DNA of 64,000 nt. Origin: Glutinoglossum americanum (lineage: Eukaryota > Ascomycota > Geoglossomycetes > Geoglossales > Geoglossaceae). Positions 10,845-23,018 of this stretch are shown in pieces (positions within the stretch are counted from its first letter, which is position 1; every line of letters starts with the position of its first letter). The position numbers and the translations under genes are program-made. The DNA is taken from positions 1-64,000 of the forward strand of contig JAGHQL010000068.1 of the NCBI GenBank assembly GCA_020080175.1, read 5' to 3'. Below the pieces are notes generated by a model. That model was not told the origin of the DNA, ran no database searches, and saw only the letters and a program-made list of their open reading frames with translations.

Positions 10845-10966
10845 CCTACCTCTACGCAGCTGGATGGGCAAAAGCTGGACGGAATGTTGAGAGTGAATAA
10901 GGAGGGGATGGAGGGACAGCCTGGATGTCGGGTTGAAAACCGTGACGAACTTGGATTACCAAGTTT

Positions 10967-13900
10967 CTACTCCGTAGTTAGATTAAAAAAAAGTTGAATC
11001 TGACTTTCGCTCATCAGCCTAGGCGATAATTCCGTCAACGGCCTATATGAGAAACGGCTTTGTGGCATCCCGCATCCCAGCTGCGGCTTGACAGGTATCA
11101 CCGTACTATCAAGCAAAGTCCTCCAGAAAGGCCCGGCGGTTTGGTAATATATCGCAAGGTAATTGATTATAGTACTACAGCCGTCAGATCCCTGTTTGTG
11201 CTTGACTGAGTTCGGTAAGGCTATTGTAAGGGCCAGCGTCAAGAAGGCGGGCTGACTTTTTAAGAGAGTGTGTTTGGGCGGAAGCCGATTTTGTTGGGTC
11301 CATTTCCAGTGTTGTTCCCGAAACAATGTATCCGAGGCACTTGACTTTTTCCTTGTCGAATTCACACTTCTGTGGTTTAACTTGTAAATTGAATTCTCGT
11401 ATCTTTTCGAATGCTTTTCGCACGTGTTGTACATGGTCCTTTTTAGACTTGGAGTATATGATAACATCATCTAAGTATATCATCACAAAACTTCCTATGT
11501 AGTCCTTGAAGACATAATCCATGTGTCGCTGAAACGCCGCTGGTGCGTTTGTTAATCCCATAGGCATGACTTGAAATTCGAAGTGTCCGAATTGCGTTCT
11601 GAATGCCGTTTTCCATTCCTCACCTTCCTTAATTCTGATGTTATAATATCCATCCCGAAGGTCGAGCGTCGTGAAAATGGCTGCTCCCCTTATCTTATCT
11701 TAGATAACATTGATGAGAGGTAGGGTGTATCGGTCTTTGATTGTGACAGCATTGAGTTTCAGAAGGTCAATGACAAGTCTATTCGTGCCTTCCTTTTTGG
11801 GTACAAACATAACTGGTGCTCCCGCGGGTGAACTTGACACAAGAATCCATCCTTTTTTGAGCTCTGACTCGATGAATTCTTTCAGTTCTTCCTCTTCCTG
11901 CTGCGTTAGCTGGTATATTGGTCCAGAGGGTACATCGTGTCCCTCCATAATGGGTATCGTATGATCCCATGGTTTGTGCTCTGGTGGCGCGTCCCTACCC
12001 CTTCTTTCTATAAATAGGCCGTCAAAATCTCCGTAAACTGTTGGTATCATATCCAATGGTGAGCCCCGGGGTTTCTCCTTTTCCTTGGGGTGCTCCGGCT
12101 CCTGATGAGATACGCAAATCTCACTCTGTCCTAGGGTGGCGTTTTCCCTTTTTAACGTCGGTGGTTAGTGACATCCGCACCTCGTAAACCGCATCGATTC
12201 CTCTGTCTAGTCTATCTCTGGATTATGCTTTTTGAGCTATGGCTATCCCAAGAGTACTTGGTATCCTCCCAACTCGAGTATGTCCAAGTTTATCTTTTCT
12301 TGGTGCTTCATAACTTCCATCACGATTTCCATGGTTTCGTGTGATGGTGATCCGCCTGTGTGTTCTGATCCGCCGATAGTCGTCACTGTCTGGATATCTT
12401 TTCCTTCGTGTCTGAAAGCCTGCTTCAGCCGCTGTTATTGGACTTATTGCGTTCACTGTGGCTCCTGAATCTATCACCGCCTTTAATTTATGCCCATTGA
12501 TTGTAATAACGCAATGTAACTGGCTGCCTTTTCCAGTTCCATATTTCTCGCGGGTCTCTTCTTTATTACTCGTTGCCCAAAACGTACTTGTTTTCAAGTA
12601 TTCTGTGAGGGGTTTCGATGGTTGCCTTCCACCTGCCGTCCCTTAGACGGGTAGGAGTTGAAGTTTAAAGCCGACCTACGCTTTTGCTCCTTCATTTCGT
12701 CCCTCCATCCTGGTCCTTATACGCGTTCGACATTGTTGTTGTCTCCGTCTCGTATATACTTGTGCCAGTATATAGGTCTTGGTCTCCGTCCTGGGAATAT
12801 GTTATGCTTGGGTTTGAGGTGTTCATGTGCCTTGCACAATCGTTCTCCGCACCACACCCACTGTAGCTCATAGTGTCGTGAATGCGCAGGGTTTCGAACA
12901 CCTCCCCTTTACTTCGCAAGTCTTCCGTGTGCGATTTTCCATCATTCTAACTCAAACTCCTTTTATTTACAGATTCTCCAAACCTCCTGTTCGTATTCTT
13001 CATCTGCCTCAGATTGCCCTTCTTCCCAGTCGTCGTCGTCAGTTGAATCATCCATTTCTGCCTCGTGCAGCTGTTCGACCTTACGTCTTTGCATGTCCCT
13101 GGTTGGATTCCTGCATGGTCTGGGTGTAGGTAGTGCCTTGCATCTCCTTTTTCCCATTCAACATCGTCCAAGCTGATTTGTATCCATCCTTCAGGTGACT
13201 TGCTGCTTTCGCGCGAGTATGGTGTTGGGGTCCTGTCAATGGTTGGTCGTTGTTCCTCCACTAGTTTTCCGACGTAGTCACTGATATCCTGTGCACGCGC
13301 GTCTCGTCCTTTCTGGGTGGCCATATCGTACATTCGTTCCATATCTTGTAACTCAATATCCCAGGGCATGGTGATGGTGTCAACGAAGCCTTCATCTTCT
13401 GTCAACCCGTCCAATTCTGACTCTCATCTTTGGATACTTATTTCGAGTTCACGTTTTTCTTCGTTCATACGTTGCCCTGACTTAGTGTTGCCGATTCCTT
13501 CTATACTAAGTAGTTCGCTCGGGAATATAAGCTCAACTCTCATTTGTTCCAATCTTTCTTTGCTGTCATCTTCAAGTACTCGTACTTCCTCTGTCGTGAT
13601 GACCGCACTGAGGCGTTGTGGCTTGTTCTTTATGTGGTGTTTGTCTCCGTGTGTCTGTTGTGGTCGACTGCTCCCTTTTTTTATGCACGATGGCTCGGTG
13701 TCCTGGTTTTCCACATTCGAAACGTAGCCCTTTCTTTCTACATTCCTCCTTATCAGGTTTACTTCTGACATTGATCGCATCGATCTCCATGGGTTGGGGC
13801 CAAAAATTCTGGCTTGCCTGGTTTCGTTTTCCGTTCCCCTTGTTTCCGCCGCCCCCGTGCGTGGAGAACTGTCCTTTTCTTTCAAGGGTTCTCTCGTAGA

Positions 13901-14430
13901 GTCGGTTGTCTATTCTGATTGCCTTTTCCACCAAATCTGGTAGATCGTCTGGCCAATCAGATCCTGCGATTTCATCCTTAACTGCGTCCTTTAAGCCCTT
14001 ATAGAACTGCGACATGAGAGCGTGTTCATTCCAGTTAGTCCTGGCAGCGTAGCGCTGAAAGTCCGCCAAATATTGAGCCGCCGAGGTTTTCTGTTTGATG
14101 TTTTGAAGCGCGCTCTTTCAGAGGTCCTAGTTTGGTCGATGTCTCCGAATACCCGTTCAAGGCGTTCCCTGAATCTGGGGTAGCTATCGATGAGCTCCCT
14201 GGTATCGGGTTTGTGCTCATCCATTGCGCCGTTGAGGTCTACCGCGTGATCATTAACATAGGGTTCGATCCAGTCAAAGGCCGTCCACTTGGGAAGGGTT
14301 ACGATCCACAAGACTCTGTCGCGATGCCCTCTGAACTTTCTGTCGTTGAACCGAAGGTACAGTTCTGCCTGGGTAAGGAACCTCTTGAGGTCGTTCCGAT
14401 TACTGGAAGTCACGTGAGTGATCGAGTATG
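10967..14430 (-). mobile_element. Truncated Ty3/Gypsy LTR-retrotransposon fossil
   Basis: About 3.4 kb on the minus strand carries Gypsy-type parts in the usual order. A gag region (about 14413–13560) is followed by a CCHC knuckle near 13690, an aspartic protease with VIDSGATVNAIS near 12470, and reverse transcriptase with the YLDD box near 11490. The RT also shows LTNAPAAFQRHMDYVF and KCEFDKEKVKCLGYIVS. RNase H and integrase are missing and no LTRs were recognised at either end, so it is a fragment. It is interrupted by several breaks. It is a different lineage from the Gypsy copy at the right end of the window. The protein remains readable, so it is probably younger than that copy. Confidence 0.85.
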
Positions 14431-15877
14431 CTTGTAGAGCGTAATGGAATGTGGGACTAATCTTCTAGGAGGCAAGAATTGGCTCCGCTCTGCGATGACA
14501 ATTAGCAGCGGTACCTTTGGAGCACAACCGGGCAGGGATGCACAGCCTCAAGCGTCTGGAAATGGCCCCCACTAGAAATAATTTGACAAAAACTAGCGAC
14601 GGCAAATTCGCCTTCTACTGTAAAACCGAAGGGATCGCTCGAAATATTTGCGCGCGACCAGCAACTCATTCGTCGCCATCCACCTCTCCCATCAAAGGGA
14701 CGGTAGAGCACTAAGAACGTTCCCAGGCGCTTAGCAACCTCCATAATGCCGGGAGTATCGGACCACGGCATTCGGAAGTTGAGCTTAGCGGGGAAAGGGT
14801 GACGGTGATGATAGTGATATAGGGGTTGTTAGCCTGTCGAGTATTCGGTAGCCATCAGCTTTTCGCATTGCACAGGGCCCCCCAGCCATGGCGCATTTCT
14901 TGAGTCTATAATCTGGCGAGCTTTCGTGGACGGAGCTGAGGGATCCGGTGTTTGCCTTATGGCTAAGGAAAAAAAGTCTATATATTCAACGAGGGGTGTG
15001 GGGCTGCCCGGCGTTCCCTAAGGCTAACAACTCGCGCACCCTGGCCCGATCTTTCTTAGTGTTGACCATCTCTTCGCGTCTCAAAGATTTCTAATTCCGT
15101 TCCATGTTTTACTGATCGGGTCTCTTTCTTAACGATGGTTAGCGGCCCTTACGAACAATATGCCGAACCGGAAGCCTTGGACGGCTGCGATCCGATTGGG
15201 AGAGGCGAACAACACTTTGGCTCTTTATTTTCTTTCCCTTTTTTCCTAAAGGCGTTGTTACGGACGTCCCACGGGAGTGTCCCACCTAAACTCACGTTTT
15301 CTTTTTTATAGGCGGGATTGCTCTTTCCGATAGCAGGGCCCTCAACGGATTATGAACCTGGCGGACAGCGAGATAATTCAAGGCGAGCTAAGCTGTTAGC
15401 CGCCAATTCCCTATCTCATCTTATTTTCAATGTAATCCTTCACTGGCTCATACTCATACATGTCCATCCACCGGCATTGGAGGACCCTGAAACCAACTGG
15501 ACTCCCCCTTGCAGCCCGAAACCAGCGTCTCTCTCGAACGACGAGATTATCCATGCGGCTGTGGCAGTCGCGGAGACATTAACTGAATACTAAAAGAAAT
15601 GAATCATTCATTTTCATAATCAGGACATTTGCGTAGATAAATTCTATCCCGACATCCCCGCACATATATGCATGCATCCTCGGGAAAGATATTGGATAGC
15701 GATAAACGATAAAGGAGAGGCTCCACCCCACTAGTTACCCCACCATCACCATCCCAAACCACAAATCATCACCATCACAACAACAAAAACATACACCACA
15801 CAGTTCCGCACCACAACCCTCATCTACTACAAGACCCATCTCCGGCCTTCCGAGCAACCGCCTTAGCCACCCAAACA
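14431..15877. other. Intergenic region with unconvincing short frames
   Basis: A minus-strand frame at 14771–14502 (89 codons, starting MPWSDTPGIMEVAKRLGTF) and a plus-strand frame at 15318–15593 (91 codons, with the hydrophobic stretch HLIFNVILHWLILIHV) are the only candidates. Neither shows a recognised domain, and both may be gene debris. The last about 150 bases precede the dienelactone hydrolase and are C/A-rich with CACCAT/CACCAC words. Confidence 0.4.
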
Positions 15878-16724
15878 ATGTCCGAACCCAGCAAAGCCTG
15901 CTGCACCATCCCCCCGATAATCCCCAAGGACTACCACCCAAAAGGCACCTACACCACGATCGCGGGCCTGAAAACCTACCACACCTCCCCGCCCTCCCCC
16001 ACCGCCACAATCCTCTTCATCTACGACATCTTCGGCTACTTCCCGCAGACCCTCCAGGGCGCCGACATCCTCGCCTCCGCCGGCAACTTCGCCGTCTACA
16101 TGCCCGACTGGTTCGAGGACGACCCCGCGGACATCTCGTGGTACCCGCCGGACACCCCGGAGAAGGGCGCGAAGGTCAAGGCGTTTTTCGCCGGCAAGGC
16201 GAATCCCGGCGCGACGGTCGCGCGCGCCGGCGCGTGGGTCGAGGAGGTGCGGAGCCGCGCGGGCGCGGACGCTGGGACGTGGGGGGTCGTGGGGCTTTGT
16301 TGGGGCGGGAAGGTTCGTCCGTTCGCTCGCTCGTTGATCTCCCTTGTTTTGCGGGAGGAAAGAAAAAAAAAAAAATGAAAGGTGAATCTCACGCAGAGGG
16401 GTGGATGGCGGTTAGGTGGTGTCGCTCCTCTCGACGCCCAGTTACCCCTTTTCCTTCGCCGCGACCGCGCACCCCGCGATGGTCGACCCCGCCGACGCGA
16501 CTGCCATCAGTGTTCCCTTTATGATGCTCGCGTCCAAGGACGAAGACCCCGTCGCCGTCTCCGGATTCGCTGAGAACCTGAAGGTGGAGAAGTCTGTGGA
16601 GACGTTTGGGGATCAGGTCCACGGCTGGATGGGCGCGAGGGGGGATTTGGAGGATGGGAGATGTAGGGGGGAGTATGAGAGGGGGTATAGGAGCGTTACG
16701 GAGTTCTTTTTGAAGTTTGTTTGA
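15878..16724 (+). CDS. Dienelactone hydrolase family protein
   Basis: Exons 15878–16312 and 16416–16724, separated by a 103-base intron, give 247 residues. The intron was fixed by joining GLCWGGK to VVSLLSTP in phase 0. This alpha/beta hydrolase shows the family's catalytic set: the nucleophile Cys in GLCWGG (about residue 141), Asp in ASKDEDP (about 184) and His in DQVHGW (about 212). The N-terminal half carries ILFIYDIFGYFPQTLQGAD, the usual oxyanion-side region, and HPAMVDP follows the intron. Fungal members are mostly cytosolic and of unproven substrate; some cleave dienelactones from aromatic breakdown. The start ATG is followed by the typical MSEPSKACCTIPP opening. It converges with the glutamine-synthetase-like gene. 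Confidence 0.9.
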
Positions 16725-17130
16725 GGAGGGTGGGGGGAGATGTGGGGCTTGATTAACCAACCGTAGTCGCTCTCTCGCTCTGCTTTCCGAGATTGTGTGG
16801 TTGAGGTGGAGATGGGATAGGGAATATACTCTTCTCTCGCTGGTTCGGATTTGAGAATTGTTTTACTATCGTACATGAGTACACGGCCAATGAAAGGAAA
16901 ACAAATTGATCTCTTCTGAGTATGCCGGTTTGTTCGCCCGATCGCGGTTGGTCTGTGATTGTGATTAATAAAGAGGAAAGGGCTAGGATCTGACATCCAC
17001 GGGTAGAGTAGATAGATGGGCTTGATGACTTGGGCAGAGAACGCGAGTGGCAAAAGAACATGTTAAGAGATTGCCTTCTATCTAGACAGTTTCGATGTAC
17101 CTTCTTACTTCCCTGCGAAAGATCCGTAGG
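16725..17130. other. Convergent intergenic spacer
   Basis: A 3' spacer lies between two genes that end toward each other. Short minus-strand frames here look spurious. Presumably it holds both polyadenylation regions; nothing more specific is visible. Confidence 0.5.
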
Positions 17131-18845
17131 TTAGCCTTTTTTATCCGCTGAGCAGGGAAACAAAGGGGGGGGGGGGGACTGGACGCACCAATCCGTAACA
17201 GCCTCATTCCAAAGTCTAACCTCATGCTCTCTTGTTCCCCCAAAATGTTCCACGAACCCATCTCCCAGGGCCTCCCTTGCTACGCTCCCCTTCCTCATGA
17301 ACCTCTCCGTAGCTTCTCCCAGCGACCTCGCCAGCCTCTCCCCCTGATCCGCACTCCCTCCGACATCCTCCCCCTTCCCCAGCGGCGGAACTTCAATCTC
17401 CATCTTCTTCACCACGCCCCTCCACCCCAGTGCCAAAACAGCAGCGAGCACGTAATGCGGGTTCGCGTCCGCCCCAGCAACGCGGATTTCGAACCGAGTG
17501 GCTTTAGGGCTAGCAGTCGGGGGGGCGATCAGCCTGATGGATGCGGCGCGATGTTCGAGGCCCCAGGAGACGGTGACAGGGGCCCAGAAGTTCTCCACTA
17601 GCCTCTTGTAGGAGTTGACTGTGGGCGCTACGAGAGGCATTATATCTGGGAGACCGTCGAGGAGGCCGGCCAGGAAGTGACGACCGAAATCGGAGAGGTG
17701 GGCAATATCTGGCCATTTGGGGTTCTGGTCCTTTTCCTCTCTGTAGAAGAGATTCAGGCCTGAGGGGCCGGTAATGGAAACATGCATGTGCCCAGAGTTG
17801 CCGGGAAGACCTTGTCGCGGTTTGGCCATGAAACATGGCGTAATGCCAAATTTGCTACCCAATGACTTGACCACATACCTGAGCTGATTAGCATACCGAA
17901 TTGAAAGACTTTGGTCCCTCTGAGCGGGGGAAGCTGCGGGTTACCGACTTGAAAAGCCCGGCTTTGTCTGCCATCTCTTTAATTTCTCCAAATTCAAGAG
18001 CCTATGTGTAGCGGATGGTGAGCAGGTCACAAAAGAACCCCCTACTATCCCTCCATGATACCAGGGTTCCACCTACAGCTTCATAGACCCCAGGTCCGCT
18101 CTCAGTATGCCACCCCTCAACTTCACATCTGAATTTCTCACATGCGTCGAATATTCCGTAATAATATTCTTGGTTATGCACGGGTCGTGTCAAGCTATAT
18201 CCGAACATGCCTTCTGTAAGAGATGGTAGAGCGTCCACCGGATTTTCATTGAGGAATTTGGCAGTGGATGAGGAATTTCGTTCAGAGGTTGGCGCACCAG
18301 AAGAAGCTGAAGGAGCTCGGAATTGGTAGAATTCGTATTCAGCTATGGTATAGATGAAGGTTAGCCTTCCAAGTTTCTCACCCCCACTTTAGTTAGAATG
18401 TTGGGCGATATTTATACTCACCCCCTGCCATAGCATGATAACCCACTGCCTCCAATTTGTCCGCTACAGTCCTCAATAGCCCCCTCGGGCAAGCGCTCAG
18501 TGTCGCGCCCTCGGGCTCAAAGAAACTAACTAGAAAAAACGGCACATTGTCCTCCCACGGTATCCTTCGGAAGCTAGACAGGTCTGGCACCGCAATGATA
18601 TCTCTGTAACCATTTTCCTTGTTGCTAATCTTCAATTCTCGCAAGTAGGTCATGTCGTGCATGTCCCAACCAAAGACGACGGAGCAAAACCCGAAGCCAT
18701 CTTTAGCTACGGAGAGGAATTTCTTCTTGGAAACAAGTTTTCCACGAAGGATACCGTCGACATCGACGCCAGCGAGCTTGATCTTTGTATCGTGCCTTAG
18801 AAGCTTTGGGAGTTGCTCAACCGTTACATGTAGTTCTACCGCCAT
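17131..18845 (-). CDS. Glutamine-synthetase-like (GlnA family) ligase
   Basis: Four exons (18845–18422, 18342–18077, 18001–17945, 17883–17131) give 499 residues. Introns are 79, 75 and 61 bases. The N-terminal beta-grasp part has VDVDGILRGK and the FGFCSVVFGWDMHD segment. The catalytic domain follows, with YYYGIFDACEKF, an EVEGWHTESGPGVYE metal-site strand, GNSGHMHVSITG, NSYKRL, and RFEIRVAGADANPHYVLAA. The tiny 57-base exon (ALEFGEIKEMADKAGLFKS) was placed by matching this order. The family joins an amine or ammonia to the gamma-carboxyl of glutamate using ATP. This divergent fungal subgroup resembles FluG C-terminal and gamma-glutamyl-amine ligases rather than the main glutamine synthetase, so the amine substrate is unknown. 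It diverges from the SDR gene over about 690 bases. Confidence 0.85.
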
Positions 18846-19534
18846 TTAACTCGGCTTCGGTCGCAGGGAGGCTGGCCGAAGACGCCACGGCTTAGAATAT
18901 ATGCACAAAAACTATACTGATCTTTTAAACTCACTTCTGTGGTTTTCGCTATATACGCCAATCCCGCTACCTTGACCTTAGCAATGAACGAGAATGAACG
19001 GCTATTCCTTTGCGCCGAAGCGATGTATCGCGATGTACAATATTGTACGGAGCATCGCATTGTATATCTGACGCTGGTTGTGTAACAGTCGCTTATCATC
19101 GCTTACCAACGTCATCGGGGGCATAAGTTGTCAAGGTCGGTCGATTGTTTGAACGACCCTCATCCGCACTATCCCCTTCGAAGCTTGGCTATGTTCGAGA
19201 AGGATAAACTAGTCGTGCAGTCATGTGATACCATCCTCTTCTGCGTGGGTTAACCTACATGTACTACGGAAAATCTGTCCTCCTTCCGGAGAAATATTGT
19301 TAGTGCCCTCTTATCCAGCGCCGTGCCGTGTACGATACAAAACCCCTCTTTATGGACAACAGACGCTAACGCCGGCCTATTTTTGATCAAGTGCCGGCAT
19401 TTTTTCTTTCTACCCTTTCTCTCTCCTTCCCTTAACTAACTAGCTAGTAGAACAGCTCTTAGAAGTCGCACGAACGGCCTACCTCCAAAGAATCACCACT
19501 GTGGGAAAAGTATTTTCTGCATCGAAACTCCGAA
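18846..19534. promoter_or_regulatory. Divergent promoter between ligase and dehydrogenase
   Basis: The region separates two divergently read metabolic genes. It contains a perfect 14-base palindrome, GTACAATATTGTAC (19035–19048), and several GATA-type words (CTTATC near 19092, GGATAA near 19201, CTTATCC near 19310). GATA sites bind nitrogen regulators of the AreA type in fungi, which would suit an amine-using ligase. That link is inference. Confidence 0.4.
19035..19048. promoter_or_regulatory. Perfect 14-base palindrome
   Basis: GTACAATATTGTAC reads identically on both strands. It lies about 190 bases upstream of the ligase start and about 490 upstream of the dehydrogenase start. It could be a dimer-binding site. 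No matching regulator is known to me. Confidence 0.4.
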
Positions 19535-20719
19535 ATGGGTCGTCTCGATGGGAAGAATGCTATTGTCACCGGTGCAGCAGGGTAGGTCGAGTAAAAAAAA
19601 CCCCATCAACGTCCTTTGTAACTATTTTATTGCGGATGTTTCTCCGTGGATGTTGTACAATTTTCTCTTTTCAAAGAGTGGTTTTTAGCTTCATTCGGTC
19701 CCTTGACTTCCGTCGTTGGATGCCTGCCTCCTTTTGGGACTGATACAATGCTTTCCATATTAGGGGTATTGGCTTGGAAACGAGCATTCTTATGGCAAGA
19801 GAAGGTGCATCTGTTCTCCTCGCAGATATCTCGAAGCCTGGGTTGGATAAAGCGATTGAACGACTCCACGAGCATGTTCCGAACGCCTCAGCCTTGAATA
19901 TAGAACCTTTCCTTTGTGATGTGTCCAAGGAAGACAATGTGAGGGCCATGGTAGAGTACGTTGACGCGTGGGGTGGGGTTGACGTGATGTTTAATAACGC
20001 TGGTATTATGCACGCCGATGACGCAGATGCCATTGACACTCCTGAGAAGATCTGGGATTTGACCCATGATGTCAACGTCAAGGGTGTTTGGTTCGGCTGC
20101 AAGTACGCCATTTTAAGCTTGAGGAAGCACAACAAAAAGAAGGGGAGCATCATCAACACCGCCAGCGTAGTAGCATTGGTGGGAAGTGCGACTCCACAAT
20201 TGGCTTATACCGCCAGCAAAGGGGCTGTCCTTGCCATAACCAGGGAGTTGGCGATTGTTCATGCCAGAGAAGGTATGCCGCATGGCTTGGGAGATGCTAA
20301 ATTTACTACTCTAATTACAATTCTAGGGTTTCGCTTCAACTCGCTCTGTCCAGCTCCTTTGAAGTAAGTATTCGTTTACAAGCACTCCCCCTCCCGCTAA
20401 TGGCCGTTGCAATAAAAAGTACACCCCTTCTCCAAAATTGGCTAGGCGACGATCAACCAAAGCGTCATCGCCGAGAGATCCATTTCCCCACTGGAAGATT
20501 TGGAGAGGCTATTGAGCAGGCACAAGCTGTTGTCTTCCTTGCCAGCGACGAGAGCAGCTTCGTCAATGCAGCAGACTTTGTCGTGGATGGCGGAATGACT
20601 AAGGCTTGTTTGCCCTATCGCCATTATAGCCCGCCCAGCTGACTATTGGTGGACAGGCGTATGTCACGCCAGAGGGCCCTGCAACGGTGCCACCGCAGAA
20701 TTTTGTGCCGCACCATTAA
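19535..20719 (+). CDS. Short-chain dehydrogenase/reductase (SDR), with a probable GC–AG intron
   Basis: Five exons (19535–19581, 19764–20272, 20327–20363, 20420–20603, 20657–20719) give 279 residues. The Rossmann entry TGAAGGIG spans the first intron. FNNAGIM follows, then SVVALVGS with the catalytic Ser region, and the YTASK active-site pair. After these come the NSLCPAP segment and a C-terminal [10 protein letters not shown] then AYVTPEGP. The last intron (53 bases) was placed because AYVTPEG is the usual continuation after MTK. Its donor would be GC (AAG|GCTTGT) and its acceptor ACAG. If that intron is not used the frame ends 39 bases later at 20642 with an unrelated tail. The family oxidises or reduces hydroxyl/keto groups with NAD(P)(H); the substrate is unknown. 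Confidence 0.85.
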
Positions 20720-21146
20720 GGTCACCCCTTAGCTACCGTGAATCTACTCCTTCAATGATGGCCGAGGATCTCGCTGGACGTCTGATTTGAGGACCAGGGT
20801 GTGGAGTTTTATATTTCCCTGACGGCGTAGCCCTAGATATGCAAATGCGCAGACCCGTGGTTTAGAAATGCCTGCTTGGTGTCCCGTTTAGTCTATTTTG
20901 ATAGTAATCTAGCTCTGCACTTGCAGGCGCATTATGGTGATCTCCCTAACCATTACTGTCTGTAATGTAGAGCAAACGGTGCAAACATTGATAACGATGA
21001 ATGCTAGCCAAAGCCGCATCTACCCGAAGAACGTCCCCGACAACGACTTTCAATAAAGTCCATTCTTCCGCCCATCGTCGTCGCGCCCCGACGCGGAAGA
21101 ATTGACCTCTTTGAGAGCGACCAAGGTTGAGGGAGGTGCAAGTACA
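20720..21146. promoter_or_regulatory. Promoter region of methylcitrate dehydratase
   Basis: A tandem spacer between the SDR stop and the dehydratase ATG. No TATA box is obvious. No other gene is seen. Confidence 0.4.
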
Positions 21147-23018
21147 ATGTCCTTGCTTGGCCGTAGCCTTACCCGCACTGTTGCAAGAAGACTGCGGCAA
21201 CCGACCCGCTCTCTAAACATCACCAGACGGGGTCTCCTCACAAACACGGCGACATCAACGTTGAAAGCCTCACTACGAGCATCTCCGGTAGCCGCCACAA
21301 GGTTCTCGACTATGTCCGCCATGCAACAGGCGTCACCGGCGTCGATTGAGGGGTCGACGCAACAATACGATCCCGAGATCAAAGATATAACCGAATACAT
21401 CCACAATTATAAAATTGACTCGGATCTTGCTGTATGTACATTGGGTCATGTTTAATTACCACGCCTCAAGGGATCTCAAGCTGCAATTGAGGGTTTTTGC
21501 ACTGACGCGGTTATTTTCCAGTATGACACCGCCCGTTTCGTCTTCCTCGATACCCTAGGCTGTGGCCTCGAAGCCCTTCGCTTTAAAGAATGCACCAAAC
21601 TATTAGGCCCTACTGTTGAGGGCACGGTAGTCCCACATGGCACGCGTGTTCCGGGTACCAGTTACCGGCTTGATCCCATCAATGGCGCCTTCAATATCGG
21701 TACCATGATCCGGTGGCTAGATTATAACGACTGCTGGCTCGCAGCTGAATGGGGTCATCCATCTGACAACCTTGGAGGGATTCTCGCAGTGGCGGACTGG
21801 GTATCCCGAACCAACCGTGCGGGTGGGAAGCTTGGGAACGGCAAGGTGTTGAAGGTTAGAGATGTGCTGGAGGCTATGATCAAGGCGCATGAGATCCAAG
21901 GATGTTTGGCACTGGAGAACTCGTACAACAAAGCCGGCTTGGACCATGTCGTCTTGGTGAAAGTCGCTACAGCCGCCGTGGTGTCAAAGATGCTTGGACT
22001 TTCGAAAGTACAGACGGCGGATGCTGTCACGCAGGCTTGGGTTGATGGGCAAAGCCTTCGAACGTACAGACATGCGCCAAACACCATGTCTAGAAAATCG
22101 TGGGCGGCTGGTGATGCATGCCAACGAGCTGTGAACCTAGTACTCAAGGTGCAGAGAGGCGAACAGGGTGTGCCGACCGTTCTATCTGCGCCCATTTGGG
22201 GCTTCTATGATGTTCTATTTAAGGGCAAGCCATTTGAGTTCCAGAGACCATACGGAAGCTACGTAATGGAGAACGTCCTCTTTAAGGTGTCTTATCCGGG
22301 TACGTAGTATGGCCCGGGCCTGAGCTTTAGTGTGAAACACGCTAACACCGCTATCCATGAAAAGCCGAATTCCACTCCCAAACCGCTATCGAAGCAGCAA
22401 AAAAAATCCACGCTACCTTAAAAGCCCAAGGGAAATCCGCAGAAGATATTAAAGATGTCGTTATCCGTACTCACGAGGCGTGCGTCCGAATTATCGACAA
22501 GCAATTCAAACCCATGACGAATTTCGCAGACCGAGACCATTGCATACAGGTAACTGAATTCCCCTCAGGACCGCAACAGTAGCTCACTATAGATAAAATA
22601 GTACATGGTCTCCACCATGCTCGTCTTCAACCGCCTCGAAGCAACAGACTACACGGACGGCGGTGAAGCCGCCACCTCCCCCCTCGTTGAATCCCTTCGC
22701 ACACGCATCTCATGCGTCGAGGATCCACAGTTCACCAAGGACTACCACGAGCCCTCACTACGCAGCATCCCCAATGCACTTACCGTGACGCTCAAAGATG
22801 GCACCGTGCTCCCCGAGGTGATGGTTGAGGCGCCATTGGGCCACCGACTACGGAGGGAAGAGGCAAAGCCGGAGATTTTGGCGAAGTATAAGAGACACCT
22901 CGAGGGGCGGTTTGGCGATGAGGGGAGGGTGCAGCAGTTGGTGGAGCTGGGGGTTGACCACGGAAGGCTATTGGAGACGGATGTGGATCAGTATATGGAT
23001 CTTTATGTTAAGGAGTAG
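21147..23018 (+). CDS. 2-methylcitrate dehydratase (MmgE/PrpD family), mitochondrial
   Basis: Four exons (21147–21431, 21522–22299, 22365–22549, 22602–23018) give 554 residues. Introns are 90, 65 and 52 bases, all GT–AG. The start ATG is followed by an Arg-rich, acid-free leader ([18 protein letters not shown]), a mitochondrial presequence. Family signatures are [12 protein letters not shown], a long conserved core with [25 protein letters not shown] and [18 protein letters not shown], the motif [16 protein letters not shown], then KSWAAGDA and DRDHCIQYMV. It dehydrates 2-methylcitrate to 2-methyl-cis-aconitate in the methylcitrate cycle. The two flanking cycle genes downstream support the assignment over other MmgE/PrpD members. 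Confidence 0.93.

Noticed and set aside
20604-20642. SDR C-terminus ending [11 protein letters not shown]
   Set aside because: The AYVTPEGP continuation downstream matches the family better and is reached by a GC–AG intron.
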